A stretch of 8,873 nucleotides of DNA from Kouleothrix aurantiaca. GTDB lineage: Bacteria; Chloroflexota; Chloroflexia; Chloroflexales; Roseiflexaceae. The DNA lies in the NCBI GenBank assembly GCA_001399705.1, contig LJCR01000057.1, forward strand, positions 1-8,873. Direction: 5' to 3'. Below the pieces are notes generated by a model. It was not told where the DNA came from. It made no database searches and saw only the letters and a list, made by a program, of their open reading frames with translations. Positions 1-6,244 of this stretch are shown here, piece by piece. The translations under genes and the position numbers were made by a program. Each line of letters starts with the position of its first letter. Positions within the stretch are counted from its first letter, which is position 1.

Positions 1-7
1 CCTTTAA

Positions 8-72
8 CCCTCTGCGCCCTTTGCGTTCTTTGCGGTGAATCAGCTACCGATCAACCTGCAAACCTGCCAACC
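8..72. repeat. Short tandem intergenic repeats at the window edge
   Basis: Three 9-bp units ending in TGCG follow each other without gaps: CCCTCTGCG (8-16), CCCTTTGCG (17-25) and TTCTTTGCG (26-34). After a short stretch, AACCTGC occurs twice (53-59 and 61-67), 8 bp apart. Read on the minus strand, the second part contains GCAGGTTTG, also found in the repeat at 5988-6032. The block lies just downstream of the P450 stop codon. It resembles the short tandemly repeated spacers known from cyanobacterial and Chloroflexota genomes. No gene or clear terminator hairpin is seen here. Confidence 0.6.
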
Positions 73-74
73 GC

Positions 75-1280
75 CTAAAACGCCAGCGGCAGCTGCGTCA
101 GGCCGCGCACAAACAAGCCCTTGTTCCAGCGCAGCTCGGCGGGCTGGCGCACCAGACGCAGCGTGGGCAGGCGCACGATCAGCGTGCCAATCGCGATCTG
201 CCCTTCCATGCGCGCCAGCGGCGAACCCAGGCAGTAGTGCGCGCCCTGCCCAAACGCCAGGTGCTTGTTCGGCTCGCGCGTGATGTCGAGCACGTCGGGG
301 CTGGCGAACTGCCGCTCGTCGCGATTGGCCGAGCCAAGCACCACCAGCACCTTCTCGCCGCGCGGGATCACAACATCGTGAATAGGAATGTCGACGCGGG
401 CGTAGCGCTCGGTGGCCAGCTCGACCGGGCTGGTGAAACGCGCCAGCTCCTCGACGGCGGGCTTGATCAGCGCTGGATCGGCGCGCAGCCGCTGGAGCTG
501 GCCCGGGTGTTCGAGCAGCGCCAGCGTGCCACCGCCAATCAGGTTGATCGTCGTCTCGTGCCCGGCGATCAGCAGGAGCACCATCATAGCCATCAGCTCG
601 TCTTCGCTGAGCGTATCGCCCGCTTCCTCGGCCGCGATCAGGGCGCTGGTCAGGTCGTCGCGCGGGTCGGCGCGGCGCAGCGCGATCAGGCGGCGCAGGT
701 AGCGCAGGAACTGCCAGAGCGTCGGCAGCAGCCGCACCATGTCGGCCGGCGTGGACGTGGAGACCATGCGCGTGCTCCAGGCGTGGAAGCGCTCGCGGTC
801 GGCCACTGGCACGCCCAGCAGCTCGGCAATGATGGTGGCGGGCACCGGCACGGCGTAGTCGTGGATGAGATCAAGCTGCCGACGGCGCTGCGCGGCGGCC
901 AATAGGTCGTCGCACAGCTCCTGAATGCGCTCGCGCGGCCGCTCGATCGGGCGCGCCGTGAAGGCTTTGTGCACCAGCCCGCGCAGCCGCGTATGGTGGG
1001 GCGCGTCGAGGTCGAGCATATTTTGCGCGAGCGGCCGGAGCATTGCCGGCACCCACGGCGCCTTCGAGCCGGGTGCAAGCGCGTTGCGGCGGTCTTTCGC
1101 CAGGCGATCATCCTTCAGCAGCGCCACCGCGTCGTCGTAGCGCGTGACCAGCCAGGCTGGCTCGCGGCTAGGCAGTGTGGTGCGGAAGATCGGTGCTTCG
1201 GCGCGCAGGCGGGCGTAGAATGGATACGGGTTGGCCTTGAACTCGGGGCTGGCGAGATTCGGTACGGTGATAGTATTCAC
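75..1280 (-). CDS. Cytochrome P450 monooxygenase
   Basis: A complete 401-residue soluble bacterial P450, expected to hydroxylate or otherwise oxidise a small lipophilic substrate using electrons from a ferredoxin/reductase pair, which is not encoded here. The I-helix oxygen-activation motif AGHETT is at residues 239-244. The K-helix ExxR is E278 to R281. The haem-binding loop FGQGAHYCLG has the ligand cysteine at C350, and NRDERQF (319-325) is also typical. Length matches class I bacterial P450s, and no signal peptide or membrane anchor is visible. The start is GTG at 1280, chosen because a strong Shine-Dalgarno GGAGG (1287-1291, minus strand) lies 6 nt upstream. The ABC permease gene is 59 bp upstream on the same strand, so the two are probably co-transcribed. 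The substrate cannot be read from the sequence. The family resembles CYP107-like enzymes, but this is only an impression. Confidence 0.95.
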   Translation of the reverse strand: MNTITVPNLASPEFKANPYPFYARLRAEAPIFRTTLPSREPAWLVTRYDDAVALLKDDRLAKDRRNALAPGSKAPWVPAMLRPLAQNMLDLDAPHHTRLRGLVHKAFTARPIERPRERIQELCDDLLAAAQRRRQLDLIHDYAVPVPATIIAELLGVPVADRERFHAWSTRMVSTSTPADMVRLLPTLWQFLRYLRRLIALRRADPRDDLTSALIAAEEAGDTLSEDELMAMMVLLLIAGHETTINLIGGGTLALLEHPGQLQRLRADPALIKPAVEELARFTSPVELATERYARVDIPIHDVVIPRGEKVLVVLGSANRDERQFASPDVLDITREPNKHLAFGQGAHYCLGSPLARMEGQIAIGTLIVRLPTLRLVRQPAELRWNKGLFVRGLTQLPLAF

Positions 1281-1339
1281 GACAATCCTCCCTCAGCTTG
1301 TAAGCGAATCTGTGTCAGCTGTGAAATCTGCGGATACGA

Positions 1340-2035
1340 TCAGGCGGCGCTGCGAACGCGTTCCAGGCTGCGGCAAGCCAGCCGAAAGGTCAGCACCCCC
1401 GCCAGCAGCGTCAGGATCAAGCTCACCAGCTGCTGCCAGCCGGGCACCGGCTCGATCGCGGCGCGCATCAGAGTGAACGGCGCCTGAATCGGGTGCAGGT
1501 AGAACAGCCAGTGATCCCAGCCGAGTGTGTAGGGCAGCATCGGCGCGGCCAGCACACTCACATACAGCAGCGACGGCAGCAGGTAGGTATTCAACGAATG
1601 GTAGCGCGCCACCGCCACCAGCCCGAACAGCGCATACAGCAGCGCGGCGGCGAACAAGCCCGGCACCAGCGCCAGCGCCACGCGCGGGCCAGAGATCAGC
1701 GCGGCGATAATGCTGTTGTAGCACGTGCCGAGCAGCGCCAGCGTGAGCCCTTTGGAGGCCACGTATTCACGCGTGCGCAGGGGCGTAACCACCTGGGCCG
1801 CAATCGTGCCGTCGCTGCGCTCGAGCAGCACCATACCCCCGGCGAAGTAGAACGAGGTGATCAGCAGGTTGTTCACCGCCATGGCCGGCAGCAGCCAGGC
1901 CAGCCGCGCGCCGGGCAGCGGCAGTTGCGTCAGCGCCAGCGCATAGATGCCCAGCACAAAGATGGCGGCGTAGTAGAAACCATTGCGCTGCTGCAAGCGC
2001 ACATCGGTCTGAAGAGTGGCGAAAATGCGTTTCAT
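1340..2035 (-). CDS. ABC-2 type transporter permease (fluoroquinolone-exporter-like)
   Basis: A 231-residue integral membrane protein with about six predicted hydrophobic helices (roughly 22-42, 46-68, 98-118, 120-143, 150-170, 203-221). The segment LERSDGTIAAQVVTPLRTRE at 71-90, followed by a lysine and a helix, is characteristic of small ABC-2 permeases annotated as fluoroquinolone export permeases. Such permeases need a separate ATP-binding subunit, normally encoded directly upstream. Here the ATG (2035) lies one base after a TGA on the minus strand (2039-2037), the spacing of translationally coupled operons. However, no ATPase reading frame is found upstream: the sequence passes within about 60 bp into a repeat and then a kinase gene on the other strand. 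The ATPase has probably been lost or separated at that junction. The P450 gene follows 59 bp downstream. The transport substrate is unknown. Confidence 0.85.
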   Translation of the reverse strand: MKRIFATLQTDVRLQQRNGFYYAAIFVLGIYALALTQLPLPGARLAWLLPAMAVNNLLITSFYFAGGMVLLERSDGTIAAQVVTPLRTREYVASKGLTLALLGTCYNSIIAALISGPRVALALVPGLFAAALLYALFGLVAVARYHSLNTYLLPSLLYVSVLAAPMLPYTLGWDHWLFYLHPIQAPFTLMRAAIEPVPGWQQLVSLILTLLAGVLTFRLACRSLERVRSAA

Positions 2036-2060
2036 ATCAGCTCGCGTTCATCGCTACGGC

Positions 2061-2100
2061 GCGACCTTCAACATTCGCCCTTCGTCCTTCGTCTTTGGTC
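2061..2100. repeat. Intergenic short repeat at the permease/kinase junction
   Basis: The heptamer CCTTCGT occurs twice in tandem (2079-2092) and is followed by the variant CTTTGGT. GCGACCTTCAA (2061-2071) is the exact reverse complement of TTGAAGGTCGC in the repeat array at 6019-6029, so both spacers belong to the same short-repeat family. Recognisable kinase coding sequence begins immediately after this element. Confidence 0.55.
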
Positions 2101-3189
2101 TTTTCCGTGCGCGACACCGGCATCGGCATCCCGCCCGAGCGCATGGGCCGGCTGTTCCAGTCGTTTTCGCAGGTGGATGCCTCGACCACGCGCAAGTACG
2201 GCGGCACCGGCCTGGGCTTAGCCATCTCCAGGCGCCTGGCCGAGCTGATGGGCGGCAGCATGTGGGTCGAAAGCGCGGGCGCGGGCCAGGGCACCACATT
2301 TTTCTTCACGCTGGCGGCCGAGCCGGCGGCGGCGCTGAAATCGCGCATGCACCTGAGCAGCGAGCAGCCCGAGCTGCGCGGCAAGCGCGTGCTGATCGTC
2401 GACGACAATGCGACCAACCGGCGCATCCTGACGCTGCAGCTCGAACGCTGGGGCATGCGCTCGTTCGACACATCCGCGCCGCACGAGGCGCTGGAATGGG
2501 TGCGGCGCGGCGACCCCTTCGACCTCGCGATTCTCGACATGAACATGCCCGAGATGGATGGCGTGGCGCTGGCGAGCGCGATCCGCACCCTGCGCGACAG
2601 CACAGCCCTGCCGCTGATCCTGTTCTCGTCGCTCGGGCGGCGCGAAACCGGCGACGGCGTTGAGTTCGCGGCCTACCTGTACAAGCCGCTCAAGCCCTCG
2701 CAGCTGTTCGACGCGCTGGCAACGCTGTTTGTGAAAGAAACACCATCCACCCGCAGCGCGGCAGCCGCGCAGCCACAGATCGACGCGCACATGGCCGAGC
2801 GCCTGCCGCTGCGCATTCTGCTGGCCGAAGACAACGCCGTGAACCAGAAGCTCGGCCTGCGCCTGCTGAGCCAGTTTGGCTACCGCGCCGACGTGGCCGC
2901 TAACGGCCTGGAAGCAATCGAGGCGCTGCGCCGCCAGCCCTACGACGTGGTGCTGATGGATGTGCAAATGCCCGAGCTCGACGGCCTGGAAGCCACGCGC
3001 CAGATCCGCCAGATCTGGCCGGCCGCGCAGCAGCCGCGCATCATCGCCATGACGGCCAACGCCATGGAAGGCGACCGCGAGCTGTGCCTGCAGGCCGGCA
3101 TGGACGACTATATCAGCAAGCCCATCCGCATCCACGATCTGATTGGCGCGCTGGAGCGCTGCCAGCCGCGCGTGGCGATCGGCGCATAA
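2095..3189 (+). CDS. 5'-truncated hybrid histidine kinase: partial ATPase domain plus two receivers
   Basis: The open frame encodes 364 residues from a nominal TTG start. It enters the HATPase_c domain part-way through. The G1 box DTGIGIPPE (7-15), the F-box region and the G2 box [10 protein letters not shown] (36-45) are present. The N box and the whole dimerisation/phosphoacceptor-histidine domain are missing, as are any sensor domains. Two intact receiver domains follow. REC1 has D103/D104, phospho-acceptor D148, S178 and K197. REC2 has E245/D246, phospho-acceptor D289, T320 and K342. In the family, this end belongs to large PAS/GAF-HK-REC-REC sensors. The start is not credible as a normal gene start, because no Shine-Dalgarno lies upstream, only pyrimidine-rich repeat; an internal ATG is at 2143. 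The protein cannot autophosphorylate as encoded, so this is most likely a gene remnant. The receivers could still act in trans if expressed. A response regulator follows after 38 bp. Confidence 0.8.
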   Translation: MVFSVRDTGIGIPPERMGRLFQSFSQVDASTTRKYGGTGLGLAISRRLAELMGGSMWVESAGAGQGTTFFFTLAAEPAAALKSRMHLSSEQPELRGKRVLIVDDNATNRRILTLQLERWGMRSFDTSAPHEALEWVRRGDPFDLAILDMNMPEMDGVALASAIRTLRDSTALPLILFSSLGRRETGDGVEFAAYLYKPLKPSQLFDALATLFVKETPSTRSAAAAQPQIDAHMAERLPLRILLAEDNAVNQKLGLRLLSQFGYRADVAANGLEAIEALRRQPYDVVLMDVQMPELDGLEATRQIRQIWPAAQQPRIIAMTANAMEGDRELCLQAGMDDYISKPIRIHDLIGALERCQPRVAIGA

Positions 3190-3227
3190 CAGCCCCGCCC
3201 CACCCTGCACCCGTGAAGGAACGCGCA

Positions 3228-3983
3228 ATGACGCCCAGCACCGGCCATATTCTGGTGGTCGACGACAACCCGGTCAACCGCAGGCTGCTCACGCGCGCGC
3301 TCTACGAGCAGGGCTACAGCGCCGCCACCGCCAACGACGGCCGCAGCGCGCTGGCGCTGCTGCGCGCTGCACAGTCGCCGCCCTTCGACGTGGTGCTGCT
3401 CGACATCCTGATGCCCGAGCAGGATGGCTACCAGACGCTGGAAGCGATCAAGGCCGACGAGGCGCTGCGCCACCTGCCGGTGATTATGATCTCGGCCATC
3501 GATGAGCTGGCCAGCGTGATCCGCTGTGTCGAGCTTGGCGCGACCGACTACCTGCCCAAGCCGTTTAACGCGGCGCTGCTGCGCGCCCGCATTGGCGCGT
3601 CGCTGGCGGGCAAGCGCCTGCGCGACCTCGAGCTGGAATACCTTGAGCAGGTTGGCTATGTCACAGCGGCGGCGGCAACCGTCGAAGCGGGCACCTTCGA
3701 CCACAGCAGCCTGGATGCCGTTGCCGCGCGCCCCGATGCGCTGGGCCAGCTCGCGCGCGTGTTTCAGCGCATGGCGCAGGAAGTGCGCGCCCGCGAAGCG
3801 CGGCTGGAGCAGCAGGTGCACGATCTGCGCATCCAGATCGACCAGGCGCGCCAGGCGAAAAAAGTGGCCGAGATCACCGATTCGGCCTATTTCCAGCGGC
3901 TGCGCCAGCAAGCGTCGCAGCTTCGCACAATGTTTGAGGAAGGGGCAGAAGCCTCACCCGATACGGGCGCGGATTCTCAGTAG
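3228..3983 (+). CDS. Response regulator: receiver domain with C-terminal coiled coil
   Basis: A complete 251-residue cytoplasmic protein. The receiver domain (about 6-125) has D12/D13, phospho-acceptor D59, S89 in the switch position and K111. The remainder has no DNA-binding or enzymatic output domain. From about 170 to 235 it forms a charged predicted coiled coil (ARVFQRMAQEVRAREARLEQ and the following heptads). This coiled-coil segment also occurs in receiver and cyclic-nucleotide-binding signalling proteins of Chloroflexota and cyanobacteria, where it probably serves dimerisation or partner binding. The start ATG at 3228 is supported by GAAGGA 7 nt upstream; the frame is open further upstream, but that part overlaps the receiver of the preceding gene. 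It lies 38 bp after the hybrid kinase remnant on the same strand, so the two were probably one operon. With the kinase domain gone, its phosphodonor is not evident here. Confidence 0.9.
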   Translation: MTPSTGHILVVDDNPVNRRLLTRALYEQGYSAATANDGRSALALLRAAQSPPFDVVLLDILMPEQDGYQTLEAIKADEALRHLPVIMISAIDELASVIRCVELGATDYLPKPFNAALLRARIGASLAGKRLRDLELEYLEQVGYVTAAAATVEAGTFDHSSLDAVAARPDALGQLARVFQRMAQEVRAREARLEQQVHDLRIQIDQARQAKKVAEITDSAYFQRLRQQASQLRTMFEEGAEASPDTGADSQ

Positions 3984-4074
3984 CGCATACCCGCCTTCAC
4001 GACACTCCCCCATACAAGCATCTGGCCCGCCTATCTTCCCCGAACCAATCGCTCGCCAGCGCCGCGCCCGCATA

Positions 4075-4083
4075 TGCTATCAT
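4075..4083 (+). promoter_or_regulatory. Possible extended -10 promoter element
   Basis: TGCTATCAT matches the extended -10 pattern TGn-TATAAT in five of six hexamer positions, and lies 40 bp before the start of the OmpR-type regulator. No good -35 hexamer is at the right distance; TCGCCA at 4053-4058 is weak and 19 bp away. It sits in the 140-bp gap 3984-4123, which otherwise shows no gene or terminator. Tentative. Confidence 0.3.
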
Positions 4084-4123
4084 GCCCTCCCTGTCGATGA
4101 CATGCGCGATGCGAGGCGGAGCA

Positions 4124-4819
4124 ATGGCCACTATCCTGATTGTCGAAGACGAAGAGCATCTGCGCGCGACGCTGGCCTACAACCTGCGCAAAGCCGGCTA
4201 TGCGGTGCACACCGCCGCGAGCGGCCCCGAGGCGCTGTTGCAGTTCAGCAGCGCCGCGCCCGATATCGTTCTGCTCGACGTGATGCTGCCCGGCTACGAT
4301 GGCTTCGAGGTGTGCCGGCGCATTCGCCAGCTTTCGGGCGTGCCCGTTCTGATGCTCACCGCCCGCACCGACGAGATCGACACGGTGGTTGGGCTTGAGC
4401 TTGGCGCGGATGATTACATCGCCAAGCCGTTTCGGATGCGCGAACTGCTCGCGCGCGTGGCGGCTGCGCTGCGCCGGCCCACGCTCGGCAAGCCGGCTGA
4501 AGAAATGGTCGCGTACGCACCTTCGCTTGTCGCAGGCGACCTGCTGCTGAACCCAAACACCTACTGCGCGCAGCGCGGCGAGCGCACGCTCACGCTCAAG
4601 CCACGCGCATTCGAGCTGCTGCGCTTCTTCATGGAGCACCCCCAGCAGGTCTTTTCGCGCGAACAGCTGCTTGCCCAGCTCTGGGATGATCCGTTCATCG
4701 GCGATGCGCGCACCGTCGACGTGCACGTGCGCTGGATTCGCGAGCAGATTGAAGACGACCCGAGCCAGCCGCGCCGCCTGCGCACCATTCGCAACGTTGG
4801 CTACCAGTTCGTGGGGTAA
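4124..4819 (+). CDS. OmpR/PhoB-family response regulator transcription factor
   Basis: A complete 231-residue two-component regulator. The N-terminal receiver (about 3-115) has E8/D9, phospho-acceptor D52 in VLLDVMLPGYDG, T79 and K101 (DDYIAKPF). The C-terminal winged helix-turn-helix (about 132-231) has LTLKPRAFELLRFF, the SREQLLAQLW recognition region and the family's RTVDVHVRWIRE and RTIRNVGYQFVG ends. It should bind direct repeats as a dimer when phosphorylated. The start ATG at 4124 was chosen because GAGG lies 7 nt upstream and the receiver begins right after it, so a longer frame from 4082 adds 14 residues with no homology. Only 4 nt separate its stop from the next ATG, the usual arrangement for regulator followed by cognate sensor kinase. 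Here that downstream frame becomes a transporter after about 30 codons, leaving the regulator without an adjacent kinase. Confidence 0.95.
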   Translation: MATILIVEDEEHLRATLAYNLRKAGYAVHTAASGPEALLQFSSAAPDIVLLDVMLPGYDGFEVCRRIRQLSGVPVLMLTARTDEIDTVVGLELGADDYIAKPFRMRELLARVAAALRRPTLGKPAEEMVAYAPSLVAGDLLLNPNTYCAQRGERTLTLKPRAFELLRFFMEHPQQVFSREQLLAQLWDDPFIGDARTVDVHVRWIREQIEDDPSQPRRLRTIRNVGYQFVG

Positions 4820-4823
4820 CGCT

Positions 4824-5972
4824 ATGCCGCACCAGCTTCGCTCGATGCGCTGGCGCATTGCAAGCGCGTATGTGCTGCTGATCGCCGGCACGCTGCTGCT
4901 GCTGGGTGCGGCTGTTTCGGCGCATTTTTCGGGGCGCTTTATGCAGCGCTATGGCCGCCGGCTGGGTTTGGGGCTGGGCTTTGTGGTGGGCGCGGGCGGC
5001 ATGCTGCTGAGCGGCGCGGGCGTGCTGTTCAGCAGCTTCGCGCTGTTCTTGCTGGGCGTCACGGTGGTGGGCGCGGCGCGCGGCGCAGCCGACCAGAGCC
5101 GCTATGCCGCGGCCGACACACAGCCACCCGAGCGGCGCGGCTGGGCGATCAGTATGATTGTGTTCGCCAGCACCGTCGGTGCAGCTGCCGGCCCCTGGCT
5201 TGCCAGCTCACGGGGCAACCTGCTCGGCGGCCTGACGAGTGTGCCGCAGTCGGGAACAATGTGGGCCGGCGCGCTGCTGTTTGCGCTGGCGGGCGTCTTG
5301 GTTTTCACACTATTACGCCCCGACCCGCAAGAGCTGGGGCGCGCGTTTGACGAGCCGCCCGAAGCGGGCCAGCCCCTCGTGGCGGGCCGCTCGCTCGGCG
5401 CAGTGCTGCGCCTGCCGGCCGCGCAGCTGGCGCTCGCCGCCATTGTGATCGGTCAGGCGACGATGGTGCTGGTGATGTCTGTCACATCGCTGCATATGGA
5501 CCACAGCCACCACGGCGGCGACGCGATTTCGCTGGTGTTTATGGCGCACACGATTGGCATGTTTGGTCTTTCGATCGTCACCGGGCGCGTGATCGACCGG
5601 ATCGGGCGGCGCAGCGCGATTTTGAGCGGCGTGGCGCTGCTGGTGAGCGGCAGCCTGATTGCGCCGGTGTCGTTGCAGACGCAGTGGCTGGCGCTGGCGC
5701 TGTTTCTGGTGGGCCTGGGCTGGAACCTGTGCTACGTTGGGGGGTCGACCCTGCTGTCGGATATTCTTGCGCCTGGCGAGCGCGGCGGTATCCAGGGCAG
5801 CATCGAACTGATTGTGAACGTGATCTCGGCAAGCTGCAATTTGCTCAGCGGTGTGATCTTTGGCGCGTTTGGCTACACAACCCTGGGCCTGCTTGGGGCG
5901 GCACTGGCGCTGGTGCCGCTGCTGGTGCTTGGCGCGCAGCGGCTGCGCATCCCGCGCCCGGCGGCGGCGTAG
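4824..5972 (+). CDS. Chimeric MFS transporter with histidine-kinase-like N-terminus
   Basis: Encodes 382 residues. From about residue 33 it is an MFS transporter: motif A GRFMQRYGRR (37-46) in the first half, its counterpart GRVIDRIGRR (254-263) in the second, and about ten hydrophobic helices between and after. The family is the small-drug/sugar-like MFS group with SRYAAAD...PPERRGWAIS after helix 4, and a His-rich loop HMDHSHHG (224-231). Normal members carry a full helix 1 and helix 2 before motif A. Here only one helix precedes it, and its start, MRWRIASAYVLLIAG (8-22), reads like the N-terminus and first membrane segment of a sensor kinase. Position supports this: it starts 4 nt after the response regulator stop. 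The switch falls near the (CTG)4 run at 4893-4904. Whether an 11-helix product is functional is doubtful. The frame also opens upstream at 4671, but that overlaps the regulator. Confidence 0.8.
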   Translation: MPHQLRSMRWRIASAYVLLIAGTLLLLGAAVSAHFSGRFMQRYGRRLGLGLGFVVGAGGMLLSGAGVLFSSFALFLLGVTVVGAARGAADQSRYAAADTQPPERRGWAISMIVFASTVGAAAGPWLASSRGNLLGGLTSVPQSGTMWAGALLFALAGVLVFTLLRPDPQELGRAFDEPPEAGQPLVAGRSLGAVLRLPAAQLALAAIVIGQATMVLVMSVTSLHMDHSHHGGDAISLVFMAHTIGMFGLSIVTGRVIDRIGRRSAILSGVALLVSGSLIAPVSLQTQWLALALFLVGLGWNLCYVGGSTLLSDILAPGERGGIQGSIELIVNVISASCNLLSGVIFGAFGYTTLGLLGAALALVPLLVLGAQRLRIPRPAAA

Positions 5973-5987
5973 GCAGTTTTGCCGTTC

Positions 5988-6032
5988 TTTGAACATTGCA
6001 GGTTTGAAGGTTGCAGGTTTGAAGGTCGCAGG
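5988..6032 (+). repeat. Three tandem 15-bp repeats
   Basis: Three gapless 15-bp units, TTTGAACATTGCAGG (5988-6002), TTTGAAGGTTGCAGG (6003-6017) and TTTGAAGGTCGCAGG (6018-6032), differ by one to three bases. A fourth unit, TTTGAAGGTCGCGGG, is at 6119-6133, where the downstream 101-bp repeat begins its second copy. They start 15 bp after the transporter stop codon. No terminator hairpin was found. Confidence 0.85.
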
Positions 6033-6044
6033 TTGTTGGGCCAA

Positions 6045-6068
6045 CCCCAAACCCCAGACCCTAAACCC
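6045..6068 (-). other. Predicted G-quadruplex motif, repeat copy 1
   Basis: Read on the minus strand, this segment has four G-runs with short loops: G3-TTTA-G3-TCT-G4-TTT-G4. This fits the canonical G3+N1-7 quadruplex pattern. It lies about 180 bp upstream of the PfkB kinase start, on the template strand for that gene. Confidence 0.55.
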
Positions 6069-6146
6069 TCATATGGTTCTTGGTTCTGTGGTTCCGCGGT
6101 TCTTTGGTTCCGCGGTTCTTTGAAGGTCGCGGGTTGTTGGACCAAT

Positions 6147-6170
6147 CCCAAAACCCCAGACCCTAAACCC
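6147..6170 (-). other. Predicted G-quadruplex motif, repeat copy 2
   Basis: The equivalent segment of the second repeat copy reads G3-TTTA-G3-TCT-G4-TTTT-G3 on the minus strand. The quadruplex pattern survives although this part of the copy carries a substitution and an inserted base. Confidence 0.55.
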
Positions 6171-6244
6171 TCATATGGTTCTCGGTTCTGTGGTTCCGCG
6201 GTTCTTTGGTTCTCGGTTCTTGGCTTCTATAAACGAGGTGTGTT

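Larger units (their letters stand above)
6020..6221 (+). repeat. Two tandem copies of a 101-bp intergenic repeat
   Basis: Copy 1 spans 6020-6120 and copy 2 6121-6221. They align with about nine differences, including one single-base insertion and one single-base deletion. Each copy has three parts: a TTGAAGGTCGC lead, a C-rich core with CCCTAAACCCTCATATGG, and a run of 7-8 bp units starting with GGTTC (GGTTCTGT, GGTTCCGC, GGTTCTTT). The structure is therefore a repeat nested in a repeat. The region fills most of the 272-bp gap between the MFS and PfkB genes and encodes no supported protein. It has no spacer/repeat alternation, so it is not a CRISPR array. Confidence 0.9.

Noticed and set aside
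237..905. Long plus-strand open frame antisense to the P450
   Set aside because: It is Gln/His/Arg/Val-rich with no recognisable motif, and the opposite strand encodes a P450 with all signature residues. It is a GC-bias shadow frame.
2037..2603. Minus-strand open frame ending just before the permease, possible remnant of the ABC ATPase
   Set aside because: Apart from the stop-to-start spacing, it has no Walker A/B or signature motif and lies opposite the kinase/receiver coding sequence. Only the last few codons before 2037 could be a remnant.
6056..6069. Telomere-like CCCTAAACCCT motif
   Set aside because: It occurs only once per 101-bp copy in a bacterial-type spacer and does not form a tandem telomeric array.
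5973..6244. CRISPR array
   Set aside because: The repeats are contiguous tandem copies with no unique spacers of even length, and no cas genes are nearby.
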